Below are positions 53,052 to 64,000 of a stretch of DNA of 64,000 nucleotides, one piece after another (the first letter of the stretch is position 1; every line of letters begins with the position of its first letter). A program made the position numbers and the translations under genes. Under the pieces are notes generated by a model. The model was given only the letters and a program-made list of their open reading frames with translations, had not been told where the DNA came from and searched no databases. The stretch spans positions 17,274,534 to 17,338,533 of the forward strand of contig OZ024895.1 of NCBI GenBank assembly GCA_964017195.1. The letters run 5' to 3'. This stretch comes from Siderastrea radians (Eukaryota; Cnidaria; Anthozoa; Scleractinia; Rhizangiidae).

Positions 53052-56000
53052 AAACTAGGTCTGACTGAAGTTGATCCACCGCCCATGTTGATAATGCGCA
53101 AGGTGATGATGTTTTGTTTCTGGGCCAGTTATTTACAAAATTGTTGAGACTCATTGACTCCAACCTGGCTCAAAAGCGGAACAGTACGTAGACAGAACGG
53201 ATGCCATCTTTAAATTTACATTTAATATTGCCATTGTAAAAGTTTTAAATTGGTTTCATGGCATTGCAGCAGAAACATTCAATACGAAAACCGAGCGGTT
53301 GAAAGCGAATTCATTTAAGCAACATTCTATATAAGCAGCAAGTTTTGTTAATTAGAACTGTGTGTGGACTGCAACCTTTGAGCTTCTAATTGGCTGTCCT
53401 TTATTAAAAATTTTTATTTAAAAAAAGATAAAACAAATCACGTAGAAATGTTTTAAAAACTTCTGAAACACGGAATTTATATTTCATCAACAACGCCCCT
53501 AAATTCATGAACCGACCGATGTATTGAAATACCGGCTTGCTTGTTATCAGCAGCGAAAAAACTAGTTCTGTTAAGGTTTGAATATGACCAACTGTCAAAT
53601 GTGTGTTTTTAATCGTTAATATTATAGTTATTGAACCGTCAATTATTTTTAATTCATAACTCATCGTTATTCAAAAACGCAGAAAAACACCTTTTTATCC
53701 TGTAATTTGATGCAGATGGTTTGTTCCCCCGTTTGATCAGGAGCCACTGCAAAGCTATTGCCATTAAGGTAAGTTATGTAAGGAAATACAGTCGCGAGTG
53801 AAGGCTGTATAGGCCCTGTGACAGCGTAATAAATTGTGAAGTGAAACGTTTTTTCTTCTCGAATCCGAAAGGTTCCTCGCTAGCCTATTTTGGTCAAACA
53901 TATTGCTTTGAAGATATTGCAAGTTGTTTAGTTGTCAAATGTTTAGTTCAGTGAAACAGTTTTTGCTTGAAAATAAAAAGAAACCTCAAACAACCTGATC
54001 GACTAGCGGTGAAAAAATTAAATATTGGGCGTCGTGCCTAATGTCATATTCGTGGTTATTATTGCTTAGTTTTAACATTTAGGGGGCTTAAACATTAGCG
54101 AGAAAAGCTGCGTGCATACTGATGGTAAGCCGGAAACTGAACTTTGGCTTAAGCAAAAGCTTTCTCTGCAAACATTTTAACAGCCAATTGTTGTTTAAAA
54201 AAAAGTCACTGGTGAAATCATTTACAACGTACCTTCCGTGGAATTACTAAAAGTAAGATAGAAAATTGAATGGAATCCAAAAATCAGTTGAATTTATCAT
54301 CATTCCTGTTAGCATAAGACAATAAAAAATTTGCGACGCACACTTTTTCAGTCAAATATTTTAAAACGTAGTGGAAGTCTAAGAAAAGGCTAACGCTTGA
54401 CATGCCATTTGGTAAATCATCTAACTAAAAAGGATCCAGTTTAACAAAAGCAGGAATTGGCACCTTTAAAGGCGAATTAGCTGTAAGCTGCAAACATCTA
54501 AGCTGGGGCCTTTCTGAGAAGGAATTCAAAATGACAATTCCATTGATGTCTCGTTAAGCTCAGACGATATTCAAACGGCACAAAAACGTTCCTAAATTTT
54601 TACAAAAAAGCTGCAATCAATTTTCTACAATACAGGCAGTACCTCTACCGAAATACAAAAACTGTCGCTGTCGCCTTTTATTAATAGCAGACTGCTATAA
54701 ATTTTGTTCGTTTTCTTCTTCTTTCTGAGGAATACGCCAGTAAACCTTTTCTTTCCTTTTTATAAAGAAAAAATAAAACTGCCATCCAACGTCGAAGACA
54801 AAAAATTAAATATGTAGAAAAAAAATCTGGCAATTTATAATTCGTTTTGTTTTTATGGGCGCAAAATGTTGAATACGAGAGAAATTCTCGGCCTCTCTGC
54901 GCTGCATTGCATTCATTCGTCACTGATATTTTGATATAGAAAGTGCATCTCAGTAAACCTATTTCTAGAGTTGTACCAGCATTTTTTAATTTCGTGGATT
55001 CCGAATTCCGGATTACTTCTCGAGGATTCTGTTACGTGGGGCGAGACAAAGATTTTTTACTAGAGTCTAGTGCATACAACATGTGCGATCTGAGTTATTC
55101 ATTATTCCGAAAGTTCATACTTTGAACACTCCTTATTCATTTACTGATTTAATAAGTTATTCGTTATTCATTATTCCCCTTCACCCCCGACACTTAATAT
55201 TACTCATGACGATCATTAATGAAGAACGTTTCAACTGGAAAAAATGTGGGAAGAGGGGGAATTTTTCAGTTTAGTTTAATCAACACTGTTTGACAGCCCC
55301 CGGTTGTTTTCAGCGAAAACAGCCTGCATGCATGCTGATTGATTTGTTATTTTTCCCGAGCAGCTTCAGCTTGTTTGCATAGCACCTGGTATCTTACCTC
55401 CCGTGTCTTTTCCACTACAGAAAATTTTCATTGCAAAAGCAATGGGCTCTACTCTCAATTCAAGCCATGATGCTAGAATTGTTCACTTGTTTCGCCGAGG
55501 GGAATAATAATTTTTCAGTATGTAAATCATCAAGCACTTTTAAAATCTTGTGGCAATGACCGAGGCATGACTTCATGGGCTTGAAATGTGTCCGCTGGAC
55601 GGAAAAGTTAGTGCCAAAATATCTATAAAAAAAAAAGTTAGGACCGAAATATCTACAAAATTGGTGCGTTTATTTGTCAAGGGAAGTAAACATGCGTCAA
55701 CTTTAATTCGAGCTGTTGTTTGCTTTAAGTACTCCCACGGACCATTAGTAAGTGATCCCTCGCAGATAGTTTAGAGACAACTCATATATAATGGTCCGTT
55801 GACTATTAAAACGGGTCGTGAAATAACCAGGGGCAAATATTCATTTGTAAAGGACTTGACAGGAAGTCGTTAGCTGGCATATAATTTAGCAGATCATGTT
55901 GTCATTTAACCATTTCGGGATTTTTAATTGACCTATCACTCACGATAGAAAATCAAATAAACTTTGAAGTCAAATCAAACTGGTAAAACAGCAGAAAACG

Positions 56001-58180
56001 CGCGCTGGCCAGTGAGCCATCTGCTTCCAACGCATGGGTTGTATCAAAATCGACGTGCGGCTTCCTCGAGATCTGTATAAGAGAAACGTACAAATTGTTA
56101 ACATTTTACGCAGCTGAGGAGATTTTAAGCTACAACATCGTAAGTCAATTTCGACTTTTATACAGGTTTTAGTGAAGAAAGCGTAAAATAACTCTGGGAA
56201 AGATTGGTTGTTGGTAGATATGAACCATTCAACTGAGTTTCTTGACAGCAAATAACCCCACCCTATTACACTTATGCGAACCGCCACATTGATTGGGTTT
56301 TCATACCAAACGTCCCTTACATGAAAGAAAACAATATTTAGATTTTGGAGATAAACCCTACACAAGCACTATAATTTATTTGCCTTTTGCGAATAACGTG
56401 TTGAAGAAAGGTTGTGTCATGGTAAGAAATATCTGACTTAAAAAGCCACGTATTGAATAGAACATTGACGACCTCTTTAGTTTCACCCACTCGGCTCAAG
56501 GCATTCGAGGTTTTACATTGTGAAAAATGTCTACATATATATTCCACTGCCGGGTGCGATGACTCTGGAATTATTCTTCCATTTCGCCGAAGGAATAACT
56601 AAAAGTGCTCTCTGGAATTTATAGGCCTACTTTTCATTGGACCGAGATATACACACGACAAGTTTAAATCGACTCACGATAGAAGATATACAAGGTAATC
56701 AAAAATAAAAAAAAGGAAAGAAAAAACCATCCACGGCCTCTCGTAGAATTTTGGTAAATACAGAGTTTGCATGATTGAGAGTTCAAACAGGATTTCGTCA
56801 AGGTGGCCCTCTGTAAAGCTGTGCGCTTACGACAGTACATGTAATTCCACTCGCAGAGTTTCTGGCTCACTTTGAAAACGACTGTATACAGTCTTCTTGA
56901 AAATACGCTATTACCGTTATAGCTGTTGTTTGTTTTTTCTCACTAGTGTGTCTTTTTATTGGCGTTTCAATAAAACTGCCATTGGCGAGAGGAAAAGACG
57001 CAAAAAAAGTGTATAGTTTTTCTGCCGCAAGATGAAAAACATTCAGTTATCTCAAGCCAAGACCAACAAAACTAATATGAGATATGGTGTTTCTCATTGC
57101 TTCATCTGGAACACCAATAGTGGATCAATTGCAAGATGTAGTGAACATATTGTAATTGAAAATGTGTCAGAACTACACATTATTTACGCCTACATTAAGG
57201 GGCATCCCGTCAGCCAAGATTTGTTTCTGTCGTATTATACACAAGTTGTCAATAAAGAAATGTAATATTTCTACCCTCTAATGTTATAGGTCCACATCGC
57301 AACGTTGTTTTTGTATTGTACAAAAAAGATAATAAAATAATAAAAGGCAAACAAAGCAAAAACAAAATCACCGAAAGATAAATTTTGAATAACCTTTTCA
57401 GCAGTGGTAAAAGCTGCAACTTAATTTAAACGTGTGGAAGTGCAGTTAAGTTTCTCCAATAAATTTTGCAATTCAAATTCGAGTTAAATTGCCACTAGTT
57501 AATCAAACTGACCAAAAGTAATTTTTAATTTTTATTCTATGCCCGATATTGCGTTGAGCTGTAATTTTCCCTGCCTATCACAATGAGCTAGCCCAGCTTA
57601 AACCAATCTGTTAATATGAAGAACATATAGTAAGAAAGTGAACTGCGGCGTTTCAGACATTCTCCAGTGACACTTCCACAGACCAAATTGCCATTTACTG
57701 TAAGCATTACTAGCGCCAGTCCCATTCTAAACAAATGTGTTAACGGCTTTGTTTTACACAAGCTTTTAGGATACATATTTGAAGTTTCGTATCTAGTTCT
57801 GGTTTTATATACGAACCAATCAAATGTTGGTAAAATTGCGTCTCACCGGAAGTGGATTTTGACCTTAACTCGGGCAAAACGGTTTTTCTCGAATTTTCGC
57901 GAAAGGAAGCCGTATTTGGAAAAATTAACTACAGCCCGTTTAGTTTCTCACTAGGTCTCATCTATGAGGAAAATATGAGCAAAATCGATTTTTCCACTTG
58001 TGCCACTGCTTGTTAGGAATTATGAGGAACTTGAGACGATGATATCTCGTAAACGGACATGGGGACCTATTCGTTTTATTTATATTTCAAAACATTGCAC
58101 GATAGATAACAACTTGTGAAAGTTTGACAAAAACCGTATGTTAAATTTTATTTTGGGGGGAATGACCTTAAGTACATTTG
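53049..58180. other. long gene-poor stretch
   Basis: No supported gene, RNA gene or mobile-element end over about 5 kb. Open frames are at most 131 codons (55970-56365, minus) and show no domain. One possible internal exon is visible at 53716-53768, between TTTGATGCAG and GTAAGTTATG, open in one frame for 17 codons (GLFPRLIRSHCKAIAIK); support is weak. Confidence 0.4.
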
Positions 58181-58200
58181 GAAATATGTCGTAACAAGAA

Positions 58201-58230
58201 ATTCTGAAGAATTTACAGGCGGCCGATGGT
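58201..58230. repeat. 30-bp direct repeat, copy 1
   Basis: ATTCTGAAGAATTTACAGG followed by CGGCCGATGGT. It recurs 184 bp downstream with three mismatches. Confidence 0.7.
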
Positions 58231-58384
58231 AACTCTGCCCGCCCTTTCTCCGGTGGACCCTCGTGTACACTCTCTTAAAATTCCAAGGAGGCCCACCACG
58301 TGAAACTGTGTGACCAAAACAGTGGCTATTTGAAGCAATATTTTGACTAATGCTGTGACACTGTCGAAGAAAGATATTTTGGGT

Positions 58385-58414
58385 ATTCTGAAGAATTTAC
58401 AGGAGGCCCATGGT
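58385..58414. repeat. 30-bp direct repeat, copy 2
   Basis: Second copy of the repeat at 58201, followed by a similar GTGACTC/GTAACTC continuation. Probably an old local duplication. Confidence 0.7.
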
Positions 58415-59145
58415 GACTCAACGGCATCCCCCCTTCCCCCACTATGGAGACAGTACGTGAACCTGCGTGACGAAAAACCGTGAAAGTGTGATGCCATATT
58501 CTAGCTATGTTGCAACCCTGGCACACTTACCTGAATAAATAAAGAACTGAAATGTTACCTTTGCCTTGCTGTTTGATTTCCACGGGATCGTCCGTCCAAA
58601 TATCGGGCGCTAAAGATGTAGCAGCCTTGTCACAGAAGAACGGCCGGACTACGATCTAAATTGCTTTATTTCAAAGTCAATGGGTTAACCCCAAAGACAA
58701 CACGAAATCGCATATCAGCTAAGACCACGCAAGGCTATCAATAGCAAGTTGTTGACAGGCAACGTGATATAATACGGATTTTGTTAAACGGTCGCGAAAA
58801 CGATAACAATTGTTATTTGTATTCTCCTACAATCTGCGTGCTTATGGACGTCCGATATGGCGCCCTGTCACGATCTGTCACCGTATTCCCTTTAAAAACA
58901 CGTTTTATAAACACGTCTGCAGCGACTCTAATGTATTTTGTCAATACTACCCTGGAGTTTTCTGCGATCTTAGATGGAAAATTAAATTCAACTTAAAAGA
59001 TCTTCAGTAAAGGTCATGTTATTGTTTATTCACTAGTATGTCCGGTATTTGAGAGATTGAATTTCAAACCTGATAAAATCGATCTGTTTACGTCATTATA
59101 ACAGCAAGGCCATTGTTCAAACGACCCCAAGAGGACAAGTAACTG

Positions 59146-59175
59146 ACGGACGACGACTACGACTACGACGACGAC
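59146..59175. repeat. GAC/ACG-rich microsatellite
   Basis: An imperfect run of CGACGAC and CTACGAC units of about 30 bp. It creates a valine-rich minus-strand open frame that is not a gene. Confidence 0.6.
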
Positions 59176-59709
59176 AAAAATGAAAAAAAAAAACGTCCAT
59201 TCTACGAGTCGGCGCGACGTGCGCATACGCACGACGACCGCCTAAATAATGTGGAAATACGCCAAGCAAAACTTTTATTTCAACACCTTATTCGCGGACC
59301 TCGTCAGGTTTAAGGGCGATTCATCTTTGTTTTATTTCCGATGTAATAATTTCGTTTTACCAACAAGGAGTTTTAATTAAAATTTGCTTTATGACTTTGT
59401 CTCTAGTACGTCGCCAGATAGCTTGACGAAAAGACAACTTTCTCTGCTTGAGGCCACATTTAACGTATTATCGTACTTTTAGAAAAGCATTGGTAAGGCG
59501 AATGACACGATAATGAGGAAACAGCAGTCTGACTGTCCGCCTTTATCGAAATAAAGTTGGAGGGAAGTCGTATTGAAACTACACACACAATAGTGACAAG
59601 TGACGAAAATGACACGAGATGGTCGCCATATTGCCAGTAATATCTCATGCAAGTTGTTTTGCTGCCTCCGTAGCTGGTTTTGTCTATCCACTCAGAGTTT
59701 TTAGTCAAT

Positions 59710-59890
59710 GATAACTGTAAACTGTGCATTTTTGAGTTTAACCAGACTGGAGTTTAACTGTACGTATGAAACTTATCTCGATTTGACGGTTGTCGACGTT
59801 TTAGTCTTATGTTGAATTGGATACTGACTTGACGGCGTTTGCTTGTCCTATTCGCTGGAACAGCCTTCGCACACGACTGGCTGACACCAC
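59710..59890. repeat. diverged direct duplicate upstream of the GPCR
   Basis: Matches 62240-62410 in order: CTGTAAACTGTGCAT, CGGTTGTC, GTCTTATGTT, GAACAGCCTTCGC and CGCTCGAAA, with many substitutions and small gaps. It may be a promoter-proximal segment left from tandem duplication of a receptor gene. Confidence 0.6.
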
Positions 59891-59924
59891 GCTCGAAAAT
59901 TAAATTTGAACCGAATAGAACTAA

Positions 59925-60085
59925 ATCGAACTCAATCCATGGATTCAGATTGATTCCGATTGGTTAGGAAATCGAACTCGCACAAAGGTCGGTGTTCGAT
60001 TTCGTTCGATTGCCGAACTCAATCGAACTCAATCCATGGATTGAGTTCAATTTAGTTCGATTTCCGAACGTTCGATTGAGTTTGC
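59925..60085. repeat. local palindromic repeats (ATCGAACTCAATCCATGGAT)
   Basis: The motif ATCGAACTCAATCCATGGAT appears twice, together with inverted partners such as ATGGATTGAGTTC and ATTTCGTTCGATT. This gives a cluster of overlapping hairpins. Probably a small foldback element; no clear target duplication. Confidence 0.5.
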
Positions 60086-60406
60086 AGGGAGTTATCTAGG
60101 CTTAAATGAGTGTAATTGGAAACTTCCTTAGGTTCGAGTTAAAGGGGATTTCATTCAACTTTTGTTATTTTGGCTTTGTTACTCTGACCTCCCTTCGTAA
60201 TTTGAGAGAAATTTAATTTAAAAATGTACACTGACTTGTTGCTTGTGGTTTTAAAAATTGTTATTCTGCTGCAAAGCCATTAAAGTTTAAAGTATAATAG
60301 ACCCACGTCTTGGAACTTGTGGGCTTGTTAACGTTCATTACTTCAGCGGGCAGGAAAGATATCCTTGCTGCCCATGGCCAACTCTGAATCAAGCTAACTA
60401 GTCTGT

Positions 60407-60421
60407 TATATCTTTTTACAG
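60407..60421 (+). promoter_or_regulatory. likely 3' splice site before the GPCR coding exon
   Basis: TTATATCTTTTTACAG is a good pyrimidine tract plus AG, 67 bp before the ATG at 60489. It suggests a 5'-UTR intron with the coding exon beginning at 60422. Confidence 0.45.
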
Positions 60422-60488
60422 GGCTATTGTAAATGCACGCAGCTGTTGTTGAAAAGAAGAAGAAGAAGACAACAGAGCAAGAGAAATA

Positions 60489-60562
60489 ATGAGCGGAAGC
60501 GTCACTGACTTTTCTTTGGATACTTTGGACGATTCGCTCGGTGGAAACAGCAGCAATACCTC

Positions 60563-60566
<4 letters not shown>
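60489..60566 (+). pseudogene. probable original N-terminus of the GPCR, cut off by a microsatellite
   Basis: ATG opens 25 codons (MSGSVTDFSLDTLDDSLGGN and on) ending in NSSNTS, two overlapping N-glycosylation sequons as in GPCR extracellular tails. The next codon is TAA, the first unit of a TAA microsatellite. The receptor body lies downstream in a different frame. A splice joining the two around the repeat is conceivable but no strong donor was seen. Confidence 0.5.
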
Positions 60567-60618
<52 letters not shown>

Positions 60619-60665
60619 CTAATAATCTAATAATCTAATAATAATCTAATAATCTAATAATAATA
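60563..60665. repeat. interrupted (TAA)n microsatellite inside the receptor's N-terminal region
   Basis: About 18 TAA units, then TAATC-interrupted units to about 60665. It supplies stop codons in the upstream frame and one stop (60650-60652) in the receptor frame. Confidence 0.9.
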
Positions 60666-61705
60666 ATCTGCTATGTCCCATAGCAGAGAAACCTGTGGGT
60701 ATAAAGGAGGTTAATATTGCTATTTATGTAGTCCTACTTATAGTTGCCTTGGTCGGAAACAGTCTCATCATCACTGCATTCGTGAGGATGAAAGAACCGC
60801 TCATGCTCCTCATCGCTAACATGGCAGCCTCCGACCTCTTGACGGCCCTCTTTTTTCTCCCTCGCTTAATTACAATTGAAGTCGTTGGCTCCTACAGTTT
60901 CCAACTGCGAGGATTAGTAGGAACGATTGCATGTAAGATGTCTTGCTTCTTATGCGACATCTCTATATCATTGTCAACCCAGAGTTTGGTGATCATCGCC
61001 GTGGAACGCCTTCTTGCCGTCGTGTATCCCTTAAGGGCTCGTAACATCACTGCGAAAACACGCCGCCTTCTCGTCGCGTCCACCTGGCTGGTAGCGATAG
61101 CTTTTCACTCGCCTTATCTTTACACGGTTGGACTTGTAAATGATAAAAATGGCGACATAATATGCATAAACAAGTGGATTTTGGATGACCCCCCAGCATT
61201 CCTTCGATACTTTATATTTTTATTCGTAACAGTTTGGCTGATACCCCTGGTTGTTATTTCCATTCTCTACCCAATTATTTTGATCAACCTTGGAAGAGAC
61301 AAAATGGCTGCGCACCGAAACAGCAAGCAAATAAGGCGAAACCGGGAACGTAACATAAATGTATTGAAGTTGGCTTTGGCAACTGTATTGCCACTGTTAA
61401 TATGTTACACTTCCTTTATAGTGATTACTTTATTCCGTCTGCTAGCTCCAGATACCCTTCCCAAGTGTAGCTATAGTTTTATAATAATAGAGTTTATCTC
61501 CATTATGGTGGTGAGCTCCTACTGCGCAGTCAACCCCTTCATCTGCTTCTCATTTTTACGTAATTTTCGTGGTGAACTGCGTATCATGTGGAAAGGGAAG
61601 CGTCGTCGAGGCCCTATAAAATCATCGAGAATATCATCAGCGGAAGAACGTGATCGAGCACAGCCAGCACAAGTTGTCGAGTTGAGTCACATGAGGAAAC
61701 TCTAA
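60653..61705 (+). CDS. class A (rhodopsin-like) GPCR, start codon lost or unresolved
   Basis: A seven-transmembrane receptor of the plasma membrane, ligand unknown. Counting from the GTG at 60695: TM1 holds GN (N22), TM2 has NMAASDL (D47), C80 precedes TM3 and can pair with a Cys in the second loop (GDIICINKW), TM3 ends in ERL (104-106, the DRY position), and TM7 ends in NPFICF (N280, replacing NPxxY). The CWxP motif of TM6 is replaced by LPLLICY. A basic C-tail with Ser-rich RISSAEER follows. There is no in-frame ATG before TM1; the frame is open only from 60653, just after a microsatellite stop. Cnidarian genomes hold large families of such single-exon receptors. It is either a recent pseudogene, a polymorphic allele, or spliced around the repeat. 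Confidence 0.8.
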   Translation, partial: SNNNNLLCPIAEKPVGIKEVNIAIYVVLLIVALVGNSLIITAFVRMKEPLMLLIANMAASDLLTALFFLPRLITIEVVGSYSFQLRGLVGTIACKMSCFLCDISISLSTQSLVIIAVERLLAVVYPLRARNITAKTRRLLVASTWLVAIAFHSPYLYTVGLVNDKNGDIICINKWILDDPPAFLRYFIFLFVTVWLIPLVVISILYPIILINLGRDKMAAHRNSKQIRRNRERNINVLKLALATVLPLLICYTSFIVITLFRLLAPDTLPKCSYSFIIIEFISIMVVSSYCAVNPFICFSFLRNFRGELRIMWKGKRRRGPIKSSRISSAEERDRAQPAQVVELSHMRKL

Positions 61706-62239
61706 TTCGACAAGCCCTCAAAATACCTCTGTGTAAGGAGTATCTATCTACAGTTTAACTCTAGTGGGATGCCGATAAACTCTTAACTCTTTAAGCCACA
61801 ATATCCACATGCATATTCTCCTCACTGTTCTTCATATATTTCTTGTTACTAGTTGAGAGAATTTGTTTAAACATCAACACATTTCATGTCTGGTGATCAT
61901 TTACTTTATTCTCGTGATATTGTAAGGAGAAATTAGATGCTTGTCACTGTTGGGGCTTAGAGGGTTAACTGTGGATGCGTTGCACACAGTGCATGAGGAG
62001 TTTAAAAAGTATAAGCACGGTAAACTCATTCCTTTCCCACCTTATTAGAACCTTTTCCAGGAGATAATCATAGAATATTCTTCTGAATTTAAAGCCTAAG
62101 AAAAAGGAAACTCCTGTTACGGCCTTCGCTATCATAGACTTTGGGTATTACTCCGAAGGTAGCCTTTGAACCCTGAACTCCTTCACCATATCACTGGTGA
62201 ACCCTTCATATTTCAGTCGTAATAGTAGTGTCCATCCAA
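61706..62239. other. downstream of GPCR, nothing recognised
   Basis: No gene and no clear AATAAA close to the receptor stop; presumably 3'-UTR and intergenic DNA. Confidence 0.4.
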
Positions 62240-62410
62240 AGACAACTGTAAACTTTGTAAACTGTGCATCGCTGGGTTAAGTTGTGTACGTTTTTTCACG
62301 ATATGCCGGTTGTCAAAGTGGTAGTCCTATGTTATTAAAGTTGACCGCCTGTTTTCATTCTCTATACACGTGAACAGCCTTCGCTCCTGAGTATCTTTTA
62401 CCGCGCTCGA
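62240..62410. repeat. diverged direct duplicate downstream of the GPCR
   Basis: Second copy of the segment at 59710-59890, in the same orientation about 2.5 kb further on. No second receptor follows within the window. Confidence 0.6.
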
Positions 62411-62418
62411 AAGTTGCT

Positions 62419-62663
62419 AGACTACGAGCAGTCTCTCTTTCCGCTCAGGGATAGTCAAAATCGAAACGAAAAAGCGAGCGCGCACGAACATCGCCCGCGG
62501 CGTTGAAATGTCACGTGCGTGTCGAGCCGCTAGTGTAGTGGGCCGGCTCACTGCACTAGAGGCTCGACACGCGCGTCACGTTTCAACGCGGCAGGCGATT
62601 TCGCGCTCACTCGCTTGTTTTTTCCTCAAATATCTCTGAGTGGAAAGAGACTGCTCGTAGTCT
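62419..62663. mobile_element. MITE with AGACTACGAGCAGTCTC ends
   Basis: A 245-bp element with ends AGACTACGAGCAGTCTC and GAGACTGCTCGTAGTCT. A second pairing is inside (GTGTCGAGCC with GGCTCGACAC, around a CACTAG-rich loop), so nearly the whole element folds. The flanks AAAGTTGCT and AAAGTTATG are only a weak 9-bp duplication. Confidence 0.75.
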
Positions 62664-63432
62664 AAAAAGTTATGGGAACTTTTGAGAAAGGAGGCCTTGG
62701 TTCCGTACTCAAAGGATATGACGCAATATGCCATCACTACCTTTCCTTATTTGGAAAGCCTGCGTGTCTATAACGAATAGGAATATTACACTTTTCGTAT
62801 GTTGTTATCCTTCAATTTTCTCCGGATAATTGGCATTTTGAGGAAAAGTAATATACATAATTATTTTTTAAAATTAAATTTTCAACTTCGGAAATCAGTG
62901 CTGAATTTTTTGGTCACATTTTTGGACAAAACTTTGCTTCCCGGAGAGAACTTTTGAATGCCTTAGCTTGGCACTTTAGAAGGCACTTAATTCCTTATAA
63001 GGCAAAAAGCAGGGTAGTAAACTCCTTCCGGCGGCTGGTATATCGGAAGATAATGCCCTAGGCTAAAAGATCGTTCGAAACTGAATGACCAGTCCGCTTC
63101 TCCGGACGCTAAAATGTCAAATTGATCCCATTTAATGCTGTGACCGGTGGTTTTCATATTCAGATTTTCTTGTTTTTCTCTCGTCGATAAAATCGGACGA
63201 CGGATATCAAATCAGACGGTGGGTGTCACTTGAAACCTGCCCTCCGACTTTTTACCACGTAATGTGTTTTGTCCAATGAGCTCGCGCAAAAGTTAATCGG
63301 TGGGTTATAATTAACAATTTATTCACCGATGTGGAGGTGAATAGTGGTACATATTTGCCGAGCCACAAAGAGGCCAGGTAAATATCTACCACTCTTCACC
63401 GACACTAAGGGGAATAATTGTTTAGTATAATT
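62664..63432. other. no gene recognised
   Basis: Intergenic. Around 63290-63420 there are short inverted GGTGAATAGTGG/CCACTCTTCACC motifs suggestive of another small hairpin repeat, with unclear ends. Confidence 0.35.
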
Positions 63433-63560
63433 ATACCAAACCAGTGGATAACCAGCACCAAATAGTTGGCAATGCCGGGAGGTGAATAGCACATACTGTC
63501 CCGAGTTTGAGTAGCCAATCAGAGCGAGCGAAAAACACGTTATCCACTGGTTTGATGTAT
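63433..63560. mobile_element. small inverted-repeat element (ATACCAAACCAGTGGATAAC)
   Basis: The 20-bp left end ATACCAAACCAGTGGATAAC pairs with GTTATCCACTGGTTTGATGT at the right with one or two mismatches. About 128 bp, non-coding. Confidence 0.6.
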
Positions 63561-64000
63561 GCTAAGCAAAATAGTTCTTCTGTCGAAGGCACTGTCGTGG
63601 GATAGGTTGCCCGAGGATATTTGATGTTCACAACAAATATTAGCTCGAGAACGTACCTCGAGGGTTTATATGAAGTTTAAACATCACACTTCCGATGGAA
63701 CCTATCACACATAGGGCCTGAGACAGAAGGACTCTATTTTTTATTACGCAACGCCAAATTTTGAGCGAAATTGCCAAAAACGGGCACTGTGCCCTGATAG
63801 GCACCCGCTGAGGAAGACACTATTGCATCACGTGAACCTGTACAGTGAACCAATCAGAACGCAAGAAATTCACTAACCAAGATTGAGAGTTAAAATAAAA
63901 ACCAAAAATCAAACAAACATACAAACAAACAAAAAAAAAACAAACAAAAGCAAAACAACTATTCTACTCTGCTTCACCGAACTTAGACCCAACATGGCGC
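63561..64000. other. no gene recognised
   Basis: Intergenic DNA ending in an A/C-rich low-complexity stretch (about 63900-63955). The last bases, CCAACATGGCGC, could open a coding exon that runs past the window, but there is too little to judge. Confidence 0.3.

Noticed and set aside
55970..56365. 131-codon minus-strand frame
   Set aside because: No recognisable motif; this length is expected by chance in a long gene-poor stretch.
60892..61083. 63-codon minus-strand frame inside the GPCR
   Set aside because: Antisense shadow of TM2-TM4.

Overview
The window looks like nuclear DNA of an animal, most likely a cnidarian and probably a stony coral. I infer this from one intronless-style class A GPCR, AT-rich non-coding DNA, microsatellites, splice-like signals, and very dense inverted-repeat (MITE/foldback) elements. 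No bacterial operon, ribosome-binding-site or CRISPR signature is present. Host genes are sparse: a GPCR at about 60.5-61.7 kb and one possible short first exon at 50.08 kb.

The centrepiece is a tandem array at 16141-47875. It holds seven near-identical copies of a 3,533-bp ambisense unit. Each unit carries two convergent genes: a 363-aa Tc1/mariner-type DDE transposase (plus strand, D160/D259/E296, DD36E spacing) and a 483-aa replication initiator (minus strand) combining an HUH endonuclease with an SF3 helicase. The layout resembles a circular ambisense Rep-encoding replicon in which a transposase stands where a capsid gene would be. Twin CGGGTTAC/GTAACCCG hairpins lie between the gene tails. 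Six of seven transposases and all seven Reps are open. Units start at 16141, 19118, 22651, 33748, 37281, 40814 and 44347. Unit 1 has lost 556 bp. Unit 3 is interrupted by a 7,560-bp foldback element inserted at TTAA.

The array is bracketed by two identical, same-orientation 179-bp MITE copies (15962-16140 and 47876-48054) with ends CAATC...GATTG, and the whole 32-kb block sits in a TA target. All six internal junctions read TACATGTA, the scar expected when a Tc1-type element with CA...TG ends is cut out of a TA site. The ends of the array meet the MITEs exactly where that scar lies. This links the transposase chemistry, the MITEs and the unit junctions into one proposed system: rolling-circle amplification by Rep plus cut-and-paste at MITE ends.

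The array is itself nested in the right arm of a large foldback structure (core arms 10798-13633 and 14709-48810, possible outer ends near 8978 and 48965). The uninterrupted opposite arm supplies empty sites, so several insertions can be dated relative to one another. Around the centre of that structure are broken pieces of a C2H2 zinc-finger-like coding sequence.

Flanks: 1-3.7 kb is AT-rich and gene-free. 1.7-8.4 kb holds several MITEs, some nested. 49-53.1 kb holds further MITEs (Mutator-like with a 9-bp duplication, Harbinger-like with TAA) and simple repeats. 53-59.7 kb shows little. 59.7-64 kb contains the GPCR, whose N-terminal coding stretch is split by an expanded TAA microsatellite, and more MITEs.
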